NCBI GenBank assembly: GCA_014706295.1
Contig: JACSVZ010000009.1
Span: forward strand, 36,762,768 to 36,826,767
Length of the DNA: 64,000 nt
Direction: 5' to 3'
Origin: Lycocorax pyrrhopterus obiensis
Taxonomy: Eukaryota > Chordata > Aves > Passeriformes > Paradisaeidae
In this document: positions 1 to 9,599 of the stretch, in pieces
Layout of the letters: every line of letters begins with the position of its first letter
Position numbering within the stretch: the stretch's first letter is position 1
The notes under the pieces: model-generated
Database searches by the model: none
Told to the model about the DNA's origin: nothing
What the model saw: the letters and a program-made list of their open reading frames with translations, nothing else
Made by a program: the position numbers and the translations under genes

Positions 1-3000
1 ATCCTGATCCCAATCCCTTTAAAATGTTCATACCTACGTACTCCAAATATTCCCTGGGTTTTTGTCTTTCACTCTCTTTTGTTTTGCACTCCAATATTTA
101 GTGTGACTATTCAGCATGACTCATGAGATTAAAATGTTTTATCTCTAATTACCCTTGTCAGTAGAAAGCCATAAATCACTTCTCAAAAAGCATCACGGAT
201 TCATTTAGAACCATGAGCCATCATTTTGTTATTTCGCTGCTCCTTAGAGGGGTTGCCCTCACGTCCTCTGTGTACCCAGCTAAGCACTGGATTTTCACGG
301 GTGGATCTGGTACCAAAAATTATCTTAACACAAACTTCACAAGCCTGCCAGCCCATTCCTCCATCCTACTGCACCTCTTCCCACCTACCCTGGCGGTAAA
401 ACCAAGCACACGCAGAAAACTCAAAGCTAAGGAACTTTCTATTGGAGAGCACAACTTGTGGAATTAGATATCCACCAGGAGCACTTGTGCCTGCAAATTC
501 CAGTTTGCTCTCCCTGCCAGTAAACCATGCACGCCAGCAAAACAATTTCCTAGAATCCTCACCAAAAGACAACAACAAAGGGCTGTAATGATGGCCAAAT
601 CCAATTTATTTAAGAGGGAAAAGGAGACCATACACAAACCTCTCTGTGACTGTCCAGATGTGCCAGGTCACCACCTGTAGCCATTAATATTCGCTGGCCC
701 TCCAATGCCTTAAAAATCTAGATTTTATTTTTTGCATCCTTTTCTTTTTCATTGTGGATTATACCCCTTTGAAACACAAGGCATCCATTTACTCAGTGCA
801 AACTTACACGGTGAGATATGATCCCAGATGAGGTATTGCCTCAAACAGAAGATGAAAAATATTCCATGCATTTTAAACATGAATCCAAGATCATAAGTTA
901 CACTAACGTGTAATACATTTCTGCTGTTCTCTGGCAGGAGAGAAAAACAAAACTGGCAGCTATAGCAATTGTATAATGGTAATTATTGGGAGAAATAATT
1001 ATACAAAAACCTGTTCAAACTATATATGGGATGGGATGACTCAAAGCGAGAAGAATTTAAAGTGATAGTTAATACCACAGAAAACCTTGCTGTGTGACAC
1101 CAGGCAGCAAAATCAGACAAATAAATGCATCTGTCGAAACCATTCTACCCTCTGAAGTTTGTAAGAATTGGGCAAAAAGCAACTGTTCTCACTCAGTGGG
1201 AATTTCAGGGCAGGCTGGTTCACGAGGGAGGCTCCCAGCAGCATCAAGGAATTCCTAGACAAAGAAGGAAACCCTAACGCAATTTCATTCTAAACAGGCT
1301 GCAATCAATTCTTTATATTCACTCAATAACCCTCAGCTGCAGGTGGGTTTGGAGAATTAAGGCACCTCTTCAGAGGTGAGAAATGGAGTGAGATGCTGCA
1401 ACAGAGCCAGGGACCCCCTGGGTGCTGAGGCCCTCAACTCCCACGTGCACCTCTAGGGTCGTTTCTGTCTGCACCCAAAGATAAAACTTCTTGTTCCAGA
1501 GGTTTCCAGCTGTGGTTCTGATGGCTGCCCTCCTCCCTTCAGCCCAATGCCTGCAACACTCTGGATGAAACACGCAGCCGCTGAACTGATCAACCTCGAA
1601 AAGCCAAGGAAGCCTCACCACATCTTCGCCGTTTTGCTGGATCTCCTTCTGCCTTTCCCACATTGCACGCAAGATTCTTGTCCTGTGTTCCGTTCCAGAT
1701 CCTGCTTCCCAAACACCTCTCCCTACTTCAAATGCTTCTGCTTCCCGTGTCCCCTCCCTCCTTCCACCTAATTTTTAAACCTCTGTCCTCACTTCCAACA
1801 ACTGGCCAAAGCCCTTCTCAAGAGAGAAGGTTTTTCATTCTGTCTACAGGAACACAGACAGGTCTTTCATTTATCTTTATTAGCTACAATTTTTTTCCTA
1901 ATTATTCCTTTTAGCCTGTTATGTTGCCTTATGTCTGTGCTGCTATTCCACTTCCCTCTGTATCATATCTAATTTGAAACTGGTGTGACTCAGTTGAGGA
2001 TTACAAAGCCATAAAATATTACTTAAGTTTGTTTTAAAAGTTCCCCACTTTGCCCAGACCGTCCACACAGGCAAAAGCATCACGTGCACCATCCTGTATG
2101 AATAATAACTTTTCAAACTTTGTATTTCAAGAAAGATGACAAATGCTTCAGGACACAAATAAAAATGGCAAAAACTGTTCTGCTGACAAGTCAATTATAG
2201 ACAGTGCAACTTGCTCAACTTGTCATATCAAAATTTGGTTTTTCTGAAAAGAGAAAGCTGTTACTTTATTTGGCAAGGTGGTTCAAAAGTCCAGCTTAGC
2301 TCAGTTCTTTCGTGCAGAGGGAAGAGCAGTGAGTGGTTCACATCATTTACAGCTAATCCTACCATTTCTTTCAGTACTCAGATATTGTATGTATTTATTC
2401 AATGCACATAATCAGATCACTGCATTCTTTCTAATTAAATCAGTTTCCTCTATACAACCCTTCAGTGTTATCCTAGGAAACAAAGACAGGGCAATAAAAC
2501 CAAAAGCCCACTATGGACTCAGACAGTTAGAGAGTTGCCCAAATTTAAATCAGAATGGTACTTACAGGAAGGTAGTAATGTATATAACTTCAATTTTAGG
2601 GTTTATGTGCCCCACAGTGCTGTTTTCTTTGATGATTTCACCTTCAAGGCACCTCTATGAGGTAGTGAGGTGAAATTACCCCTAATTTAGGGCAAAACCC
2701 GAAGCACAGATTGAAGTTGGTTCACTCAAGGTGACATGTGGAGTCTGTGCCAGCCTTGGGATCTGGGAACAGATATTCCCCATCTTCCCCAAGGATCTGA
2801 CCACCAGAACTAGCTGCCCTTAGTCCTCCTCGGAAACACCACAGAGGATCCTTTTTAATGGCATTGGCAAGATCAGGGAAAATACTTGCATTACTACAGA
2901 ATAAAATACAAACCAAACCCCTGCACACAGGCGAGGGCAAGGTGGGAGAAAAGCAGCCCCTTGGGAGATACACTGAGGTTTGCAGGAGCAGGATATTTAG

Positions 3001-3531
3001 CTTCACGTAAATTTCTGAGTCTTGCCAAAAAGGAAGATGTTTAGATGAGATCCAGTCATATTGGCTTTTCCTACTTCAGCCACTGTGCAAGGAAATTGCT
3101 GAGGTTTTCAAGACCGGAAGAAAATTCAACTATTTTATATCACTTTTATTGGGGAAAAAAAACAAAAGTTATATATTTTGGAAGAGGAAAGAAGAAGCTC
3201 TCATTCCAAGAACTCAAGTCATTAATTCCTATACCCCAAGGCAAGAACTCTCACGTGGAGGGCTACAAGGTCACCCATGAAGCCGCTGGCAGTGCTGTAT
3301 TTCCCATCCCCTTTGCTGGGGTTAACACCTTCTGCAAAGCACAATCAACTTTTAAGGCACAAGATAAAATTTTAACAGTGCTCCTAATTAGCGCCAACAG
3401 TGGCAGTTTCTGTGATGGCTACGAGGGCCTCACTGAGGGCCCATAAACTCCATTTCACTTGGCGCTATCAGCCATCTATCAGGTGATAACCACTGCTCCC
3501 TGCTACCCACATGGACTGGCTGCAGGAGCTA
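1..3531. other. Unique AT-rich non-coding stretch
   Basis: I see no exon, RNA gene or interspersed repeat here that I can name. Open frames are short (at most 133 codons), overlap on both strands and show no recognisable domain. A pyrimidine-rich patch lies around 1670-1790. The stretch ends at a CR1 fragment. It is best read as intergenic or intronic DNA. Confidence 0.6.
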
Positions 3532-3717
3532 GAGAATGCTTTGGTTGGAAGGGACGTTAAAGATCATCCAGTTCCACCTCATTCCATGGGCAAGGACACC
3601 TTCCACTATCCCAAGTTGCTCCAAGCCCCATCCAGCCTGGCCTGGAAAACTTACAGACTTACTTGACTGTGAGGCTTCCCCACCCTCACAGTCAAGAATT
3701 CCTTCCCAAAGACAAGG
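3532..3717 (-). mobile_element. CR1 LINE 3' fragment, antisense, with internal palindrome
   Basis: Read on the minus strand this is the 3' end of a CR1 retrotransposon. In plus-strand orientation the sequence runs from 'ttggttggaagggac' through 'ccatgggcaaggacacc' and 'gctccaagccccatccagc' to 'aagaattccttcccaaa', the usual CR1 order. No reverse-transcriptase reading frame is present, so it is a dead, 5'-truncated copy. The part that should encode the 'cagccacagcttctctgggca' region is missing and is replaced by an inverted copy of the neighbouring segment (see 3662-3696). The tail repeat is eroded, which suggests an old insertion. Confidence 0.9.
3662..3696. repeat. Perfect 13-bp inverted repeat, 9-nt loop, inside CR1
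   Basis: The left arm 3662-3674 (cttgactgtgagg) is the exact reverse complement of the right arm 3684-3696 (cctcacagtcaag), with loop 3675-3683. The right arm matches the usual CR1 position next to 'aagaattccttcc'. The left arm does not match CR1 and stands where other sequence belongs. This is the footprint expected of a replication template switch. Confidence 0.85.
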
Positions 3718-4019
3718 ATGAAGCTGCAATTCCATTGAACTGCTTATTCTTACAGCATATTAGGACAGGAATTTATGTCGGGATACCTGGCAGCAGGCTT
3801 TGGTTTATCTCCTGGGCACAGACTCTGCTGTTGCGCAGATCTGTTTATGCCACTGTGAAATGCATATTCAGCTGTGTCGCTCGGAGAAACTTTTCCCAAA
3901 AAATCCCCACTAGAGCAGCAGTGAATGGGATTTACAGCTCGAGCTCCCCAGCACCTTTACTGCACAAAAACTGTTTATTAGCACAAGTTTTCCCTTTGTA
4001 TGTTGTGTTTACTTGTTTC

Positions 4020-4200
4020 CCAGCAGGGTCTGCTGATGTTAATGGACTCACAGCAGTGCATTCTACTTCTGTTATTACAGGTCTAATTCAGTCATTAACA
4101 TTTCATTAATGGACTGGCCTCCTCGCTGTTTGCATGGCTGTCTAGATATTGATGAGCTTTCTGGTATAGAAAACTGGTATTTAAGGCAGACTCTTAAAGG
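4020..4200. promoter_or_regulatory. Candidate conserved regulatory patch (homeodomain-rich)
   Basis: This patch contains the palindromic homeodomain-type site CATTAATG at 4104-4111, with further TTAATGG, TCATTAA and TCTAATTC words close by, in sequence free of simple repeats. This is the look of vertebrate developmental enhancers, but only base composition and motifs support the call. No conservation data are available from a single sequence. Confidence 0.25.
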
Positions 4201-4929
4201 TTTATTAAGATGCTCGTGAACCTTCATCGCATCCTGTCGTTTATTTCAGCAGATAAAAGCCAAACCCTCGGATGAATTTGCATCGCCAAAGTTTTCAGCA
4301 CCTGAATAGAAAATTAATTCCATGCGAAAACCCCAAGGAGAGGGGGGAAAAAAACCCAAAGATTCCACAGTTAGATCACCTGGATACAAATCCTGAGTTC
4401 CTGCCTTAAAACCAGCGCGGCTTGGCACTGCCAAGTGCGCTGCGCTCTACCTTGGGAGGAACTGCATTTCCGTGGGACACAAATTGATTCCTTTTTCCAA
4501 GGGGGTTCTGCAGCCCCACTAGCTCCCCATTTCAAACTGAACTGGAGTTCCTAATCCTTCCCACAACCCACTCCATCAGGAACAGTCTTACTGGTCCAGT
4601 GGAATTAATCAAACTAAGAGGCTGCCCGGAATATCGAGGCAGTGGCTTTGGGGACGTTCGACATGATCACCAAAGAGGACGATTTATCACAATTTTTAGA
4701 CTTCAGTAACTTTCTGGCTTTATCAACAGAGTACTGGAATCTAAAAACAGTCTTGATAATACCTGTACCCCAGTGGAAGGTAAATATCCTCAGGAAATTG
4801 CTCAAAAGAGTTATGAGGTGCTTCCTTTTACAACATTCCTGCTTTTTCCCTGCTAAAATGTGTGTTTTCAGGCACCCCAGAGAATTAAAATACACTGCAT
4901 CATATCATATGAGTGTCTAATGCAAGCAC

Positions 4930-5180
4930 TTCGTGAAAATTACTAATTTGATGTCGTAATTAGGCTTGTAATATGAAATTATTAAGCACTGTCATATTGC
5001 ACAGTAAATGGAACTTATATTGGTGTAATAAAATGTATTTGAATTCCACTACAATAACTTCAGCACAGTCTTTAATGGGACCCACAGTTGACAAAAATAA
5101 GATGCAGCCAGGAAAAACACTGTTGAAGAGTACCCTATACTGCAATATTAGGTCACAACAGATATAATTTGTGAGCTTCT
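4930..5180. promoter_or_regulatory. Candidate conserved regulatory patch
   Basis: TAATTA occurs at 4957-4962 with repeated AATTATTA, GTAATA and CTAATTTG words nearby, and there is no simple or interspersed repeat. Complex AT-rich sequence with many homeodomain core sites suggests, but does not prove, a regulatory element. Confidence 0.2.
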
Positions 5181-5616
5181 TTATGCGCCAGTTTACATTT
5201 ATGAACACCTGCAACTGATGTTTTCCTGACAAAATGAGATGTTAAAAAGTCGAGGTAGGATTAGAGGCCAGTAAACAAAACCCCCAGTGTAATTTCCCTT
5301 AATAAATTCTGCATTACCCATGCCTTTGACTTCAGCTTTATAAATGGAGCTATAAATATTGTTGATCTTAAATTCATATTTTTTTAAGGATCTTCCTGGC
5401 TCAGTCAGGCAGGTCTACGCCAGGATGACATGAAAAGAGATCTCTTACTATGAAATCTGAAGCTTATTATTTTGATAAATGTAGCAATGTTTGAGCAATC
5501 AGAGGGTGGGGGGCAACAAGGAAGGAGGGACACTATTTTAATATTAATATTTTCAAGTGGTTTTTCTCCTCAGTAGAATTGTCCCAGCTCAAAACATATG
5601 AGCTACTTATTTAATG

Positions 5617-5690
5617 GAGGAAAAAAAATTGAAGAGGAAAAGAAAAAAGGAAAAAAAAATAAAGAAAAAGAATTATGAGAAAATATGCCA
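5617..5690 (+). repeat. A-rich purine low-complexity tract
   Basis: The plus strand is almost only A and G over about 70 bases, with several runs of 6 to 9 A. It is a simple low-complexity tract; no retrotransposon body adjoins it, so it is not clearly a poly-A tail. Confidence 0.8.
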
Positions 5691-5760
5691 AATCCTCATC
5701 TCAACATTTTTCTTTTGTCTGTCAGGGTAAATAAAACAAAAAAAACAAACCACAACTGGA

Positions 5761-5772
5761 GGGGGGGGGGGG
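5761..5772 (+). repeat. G12 homopolymer
   Basis: There are twelve consecutive G. Runs this long are unstable, and the length may vary between individuals or be misread by sequencing. Confidence 0.95.
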
Positions 5773-6009
5773 AAACGCAGTCAGCTAAAATGTCATGACT
5801 TGCTTCTCTGCAGGTGTCAACTTGACTTCACTGAAATGGCACAAAACTTTGATTTTCTCATCAGGAAAAAATGTTTATTCCCTCTACCAGACCTAACAGA
5901 TAAGAACACACTGTGTGTAACATTGCATATTTTGATCCTGTGTCTAACTGTTCTTGAGACACATGCTAAAAATATTTTGTGTGCTTTGCCTCAAATTGTT
6001 GCCATGAAT

Positions 6010-6260
6010 TATTGAATTGAGCTGCTGCTTTTTCATTAAACTGGCAGCCTTAATAATTTAAACACTGGTCTTTAAGAGACTTACTGTATATTGATGATCT
6101 CCATGGGAAGAAAGAGAACCCCTCAATGATTTTGTATCTGCCTTGATTTTTTGGTAGGGTTTTAATGCATTGCATGATTTACCCTGCATTACTGGATGCC
6201 TGTATTATTTTAGCACACCGGACAACATTTTTCTCCATTTGATTTGTCATTGAGAATTTA
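6010..6260. promoter_or_regulatory. Candidate conserved regulatory patch
   Basis: This is complex AT-rich sequence with clustered ATTA and AATTTA cores and overlapping ATGCATTGCATGAT words near 6164-6178 that resemble POU or octamer half-sites. No repeat family is visible. A regulatory role is inferred from motif content only. Confidence 0.2.
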
Positions 6261-8133
6261 GCTCAGATATTCTTGCAGCCAGTTTTTCCAGGCATGGGGA
6301 AACTCAGACCTTCTGAATGGTCAGGTGCAGCTCATGGGTACAGCTTCAGTTTACCCCAGAAAATGAGGCAGGAAATAACCTTCAAAGTTTTGTATGTCTG
6401 TGTGGCCCTGGTCCATTGGATGGCAACCTTCTTGCACCTGAGCAATATCTGCTGCTCCAAAGGAAAACCAAAAACCAAGGGAAGTGTGAAAGAGTTACAG
6501 CCTACTTCAATAAAAACCTCAACTTTCTTCTCAACTAATCTGAATTTTTTTAAAAGTGTACTTTCTGTGGGGTGACAATCATTGAAAAATGAAGGGTTTG
6601 GAAAATCTGTTGGCAAATTATTGCACTGGTGGCTTTACCAAGTCCCTTAATCTTTTGAACCTCCCTCAATGACACTGCAAAACACCAAGGTGAGAAGTGT
6701 TTCAAAGTACCTCCCTAAAACCCAGAATAAACTCTCAACTCCCACAGCCTTCTTGTGGTAGAACCAGAGATGACAAAAATCAGAAATCCTGGGAGTCAGT
6801 TGATGTCTCTGATCCACAGTGATGCGTCACTTAAGTAACACCAATGCTCATCCTGCACAGCACAACAGCAACAAAGATTACAAATATTAACTTCAAACAC
6901 CACATAAAGCATGAATCATCTCCATTGCTACAAATTTTTAAAATGCATCATATTTCTTTCCCACATATGTCCTCGTAGCCTCATAAAACAAACTGTTTCA
7001 TTATATGGGCTTGGGTGTATATATCACAAAATGTTAGCTACTGCTAAAAGTAAGAAAATAGACTTTGACATCGGAGAATTATTCTCCTACTCTCCCGTGC
7101 CTCTGGATCTAAAGGCAGAGCTACTCAGCTGTTTAATCTGGCCTGAGTCCAGGCCTGCATTCCATGGTGAGATGCCAAGAGCAGCGATGCCACATGAAAC
7201 AGGAGTTATCTTCTGCAAACTCGCAGTGATCACAGGGCAATTTGCATTTGAACTGATAGAAAGAACAATCTCGTTTAGCTTTCTTGTCTGGTCAGGAGTG
7301 ATTTTCGTTCGGGCAACTAAATTTTGTCTTATTACTCAGAGGATGTACGAGATGCTGTGATCACTTCACTACACAGCATTTGCCGACCCTTCCATCCCGT
7401 GTCCATCAAAATGCCTGGCCCTGCCCTCCCTGAGCATGTCTGCACTCCTGAACTACAGCACAGGCTCACAAATTGCAGAGAACAGCCATTAAATGTGGGT
7501 TTAAGTTATACAGCCCAACTATTAAGTGTTGAAAGCTAAATGTATATGAAAAAGAAACACTTTTTTGTCCATTTTTACACTTTACCACTTGTCAAAACTG
7601 TCAAGATGGGAAAGCCTGTTTGCCTTCTGTCCTTCAACTTGAAGTAGCTGTGTGTGATGCCCTTTTAATTAATCCCCAATCCAGTCTGCTGTTCAGTTTA
7701 TTAGCTTCCGAAAGCTTAGATGATATAAAATGCATACATTTAAAGTGGTAAAATTAAGGAGTCTTCCTTGCGGTGTGTGAAAAACTACTCACCCTCTAAC
7801 TTCTCCTCTAACACTTGAAGAAGAGTAGAGAGTCCAGGAAAGGAAGGATTTGCATTAAAGCATAGAACTCAATCAACATTCAGGTGCCGTAAGAAGAAAG
7901 AGAACAAAAGCTAGGAAATTATGTTTATGCTCCTTGCTATCACCTGATATCTTAAAAAAACACCCAGCCCAAACCACACGGATGCAAACAACCAAAAAAC
8001 TATTTAAGAGTAATACAAAGAAATTTTATCTCACCTGCAGCATCTCTCCACTTTCCGTCCTTAAGCTGTTTCCATTTCAACAGGACTTTGAATTTGCTAG
8101 AAATATTCAATGTTTATTATAGGCAATATAAAC

Positions 8134-8173
8134 TCTCCCTGATAGGGAGACACTGAAGCACCTCCTGGTGCTT
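8134..8173. repeat. Two adjacent perfect small hairpins
   Basis: The first hairpin pairs 8134-8140 with 8144-8150 (tctccct/agggaga, loop gat). The second pairs 8156-8162 with 8167-8173 (aagcacc/ggtgctt, loop tcct). They sit 5 bases apart at the left edge of the GC-rich island. Stems of 7 bp are too short for a microRNA precursor. They could be remnants of a mobile-element end or chance. Confidence 0.7.
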
Positions 8174-8239
8174 TAGAGACAGCCTATGAGCAAACACTCC
8201 TCCATCCTGTGACATCCCCTGGGTGACAAGGGGCTCTGA

Positions 8240-9430
8240 AAGCCTGGCTCCCCATTTCCTGCCACTGGAGGGTCTGAACAGATGTGAGAATGGGGCACAC
8301 CAGGTGAACGGGCGTGTCGGGAGCCAGTTTAATTCTGATCTGTCCCAGCACCGCCCGTCGGAGGCAGGCGGGAGAGGCGATGCCCGTGTGCCACGTGCAG
8401 GAGGCAGCCAGGAGAGGATGCAGAAAGCCGGGTCTCTGCGGAGGCTTTGTCCGGCAACCATCCCATGTCTCACACGGGACAGGCAGCCAGCAGGACCCTG
8501 CACCCTCCGGAGAGCTTCTCCAAGCGGGGGGAAAAGGTTTTCCGCCAAGGGACTGCGGTGCAACCTCGTACCGGGCCAATGCTCTCCTGCCAGCGGGCGG
8601 ACCTCGGGAGGGCCCGGGGGTGTAAAATACCTGCGACACAAGCTCGGGGGATTCCTGCGTCTTGTGGTCTTGCTTTGTCTCCAACCAGCGGGGATTTTGG
8701 GCCTTGTCCTTTTGGCCCTGCTTTCTGCCTCTTCTGCCTTCGCTGGCCCCTGCTCGCTCCTCGCTCGCCCTCTCGCCGGGCGCTCCGCTGGACACCGGGT
8801 GCCCTCCGAGCCTCGTGTCCTGCCCGACCCCTCGCCCGTCCCAGCCACCGCCGGCCCTGCCTCCCCGTGTCCCTGCCTGCCCCTCACCCTGCTCCGCCGA
8901 TCCGGCCCGACGCTGTGGCCGTGTCCAGGGCCCCGCACTCACCTCGTGGCCGGCCGGGGAGCTGTGCCCGGACACAGCCGGACACACGCACGGACACGCC
9001 CGGACACAGCCGAATACACGCCCGGACACGCCCGGACACACACGGACACAGCCGGACACACGGCCGGACACAGCCGGACACACGCGGACACACGCACGGA
9101 CACGCCCGGACACAGCCGGACACACGCCCGGACACAGCCGAACACAGCGGATACAGCCCGGAACACACGCCCGGACACACACACGGACACAGCCGGACAC
9201 ACGCACGGACATAGCCGGGGACACGCGCGGACACACGCACGGACACAGCCGGACACACGCCCGGACACAGCCACCAGATACAGCCGGACACACGCACGGA
9301 CACGCCCGGACACAGCCGAATACAGCCGGACACACGCCCGGACACACGCCCGGACACAGCCGGACACACGCGCGGACACACGCGGCCGCGTGGAGCTCGA
9401 CGGCACCGCCCGCCCTTCCGCTGGGATCGC
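8240..9430. promoter_or_regulatory. CpG-rich island
   Basis: Base composition changes abruptly from AT-rich to strongly GC-rich, with dense CpG including CCGG and CGCG words and a GCGGCCGC site at 9382-9389. Part of the CpG density comes from the minisatellite at 8970-9384, but the non-repetitive 8300-8960 section is also GC- and CpG-rich. CpG islands in birds usually mark promoters, so this could be the start of an unannotated transcript, coding or not. Open frames run through the island in all six frames (for example 8223-9554 plus and 8184-9473 minus), but their peptides are low-complexity and I recognise no domain; I do not call them genes. Confidence 0.65.
8970..9384 (+). repeat. GGACAC minisatellite of alternating 10- and 12-bp units
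   Basis: About 38 tandem sub-units, nearly all starting with GGACAC. Two forms dominate: a 10-mer GGACACAGCC (or GGACACGCCC) and a 12-mer GGACACACGCCC (or ...GCAC). They often alternate, giving a 22-bp higher-order unit. Interruptions such as 'gaatacagcc' and 'accagatacagcc' recur and mark larger duplicated blocks; for example the order near 8981 reappears near 9290. The tract lies inside a CpG island and is likely to vary in length between individuals. The plus strand is C-rich. Confidence 0.95.
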
Positions 9431-9540
9431 CCGCCCTTTCCCTCTGCCCCTCCCTTTCTCTTTGTCTGTCCACCCTTTTTCAATTTCCTGCCTCTTTTTC
9501 TGTTTTCTCTGCCCTTCCTTAGTAGTAGGACAACTCCTTT
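9426..9540 (+). other. Pyrimidine-rich tract
   Basis: There is a run of C and T with few purines directly after the minisatellite and before the AATAAA element. It could act as a polypyrimidine tract or transcript 3' region, but no exon boundary is evident. Confidence 0.6.
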
Positions 9541-9549
9541 TTTGTTCCC

Positions 9550-9590
9550 AATAAACGGCTCTCAGGTACGGTGTTGTCTCGTTTGACTTC
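9550..9590 (+). terminator. Candidate polyadenylation signal on the plus strand
   Basis: The canonical hexamer AATAAA is at 9550-9555, followed 15-25 bases later by GT/T-rich sequence (ggtacggtgttgtctcgttt). That is the arrangement of a vertebrate cleavage and polyadenylation site. It lies just downstream of the CpG island and pyrimidine tract, so a short plus-strand transcript could end here. AATAAA alone is frequent in AT-rich DNA; the spacing of the downstream element raises the odds but does not prove use. Confidence 0.35.
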
Positions 9591-9599
9591 ATTTCATCC

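Larger units (their letters stand above)
3718..8116. other. Unique AT-rich non-coding stretch with enhancer-like patches
   Basis: No coding gene is supported; all open frames are short and unrecognised. The stretch contains several homeodomain-motif-rich patches (4020-4200, 4930-5180, 6010-6260, listed separately), an A-rich purine block near 5617-5690 and a run of 12 G at 5761-5772. I see no CR1 or LTR sequence here, so it is the longest repeat-poor section of the left part of the window. Confidence 0.5.

Noticed and set aside
8134..8173. Possible microRNA precursor from the paired hairpins
   Set aside because: The stems are only 7 bp, far shorter than the roughly 22-30 bp stem of a microRNA hairpin.
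8223..9554. 443-codon plus-strand open frame and the 429-codon minus frame opposite it
   Set aside because: All six frames are open here because the DNA is GC-rich and tandemly repeated. The peptides are low-complexity, and no domain, signal peptide or conserved start can be seen.
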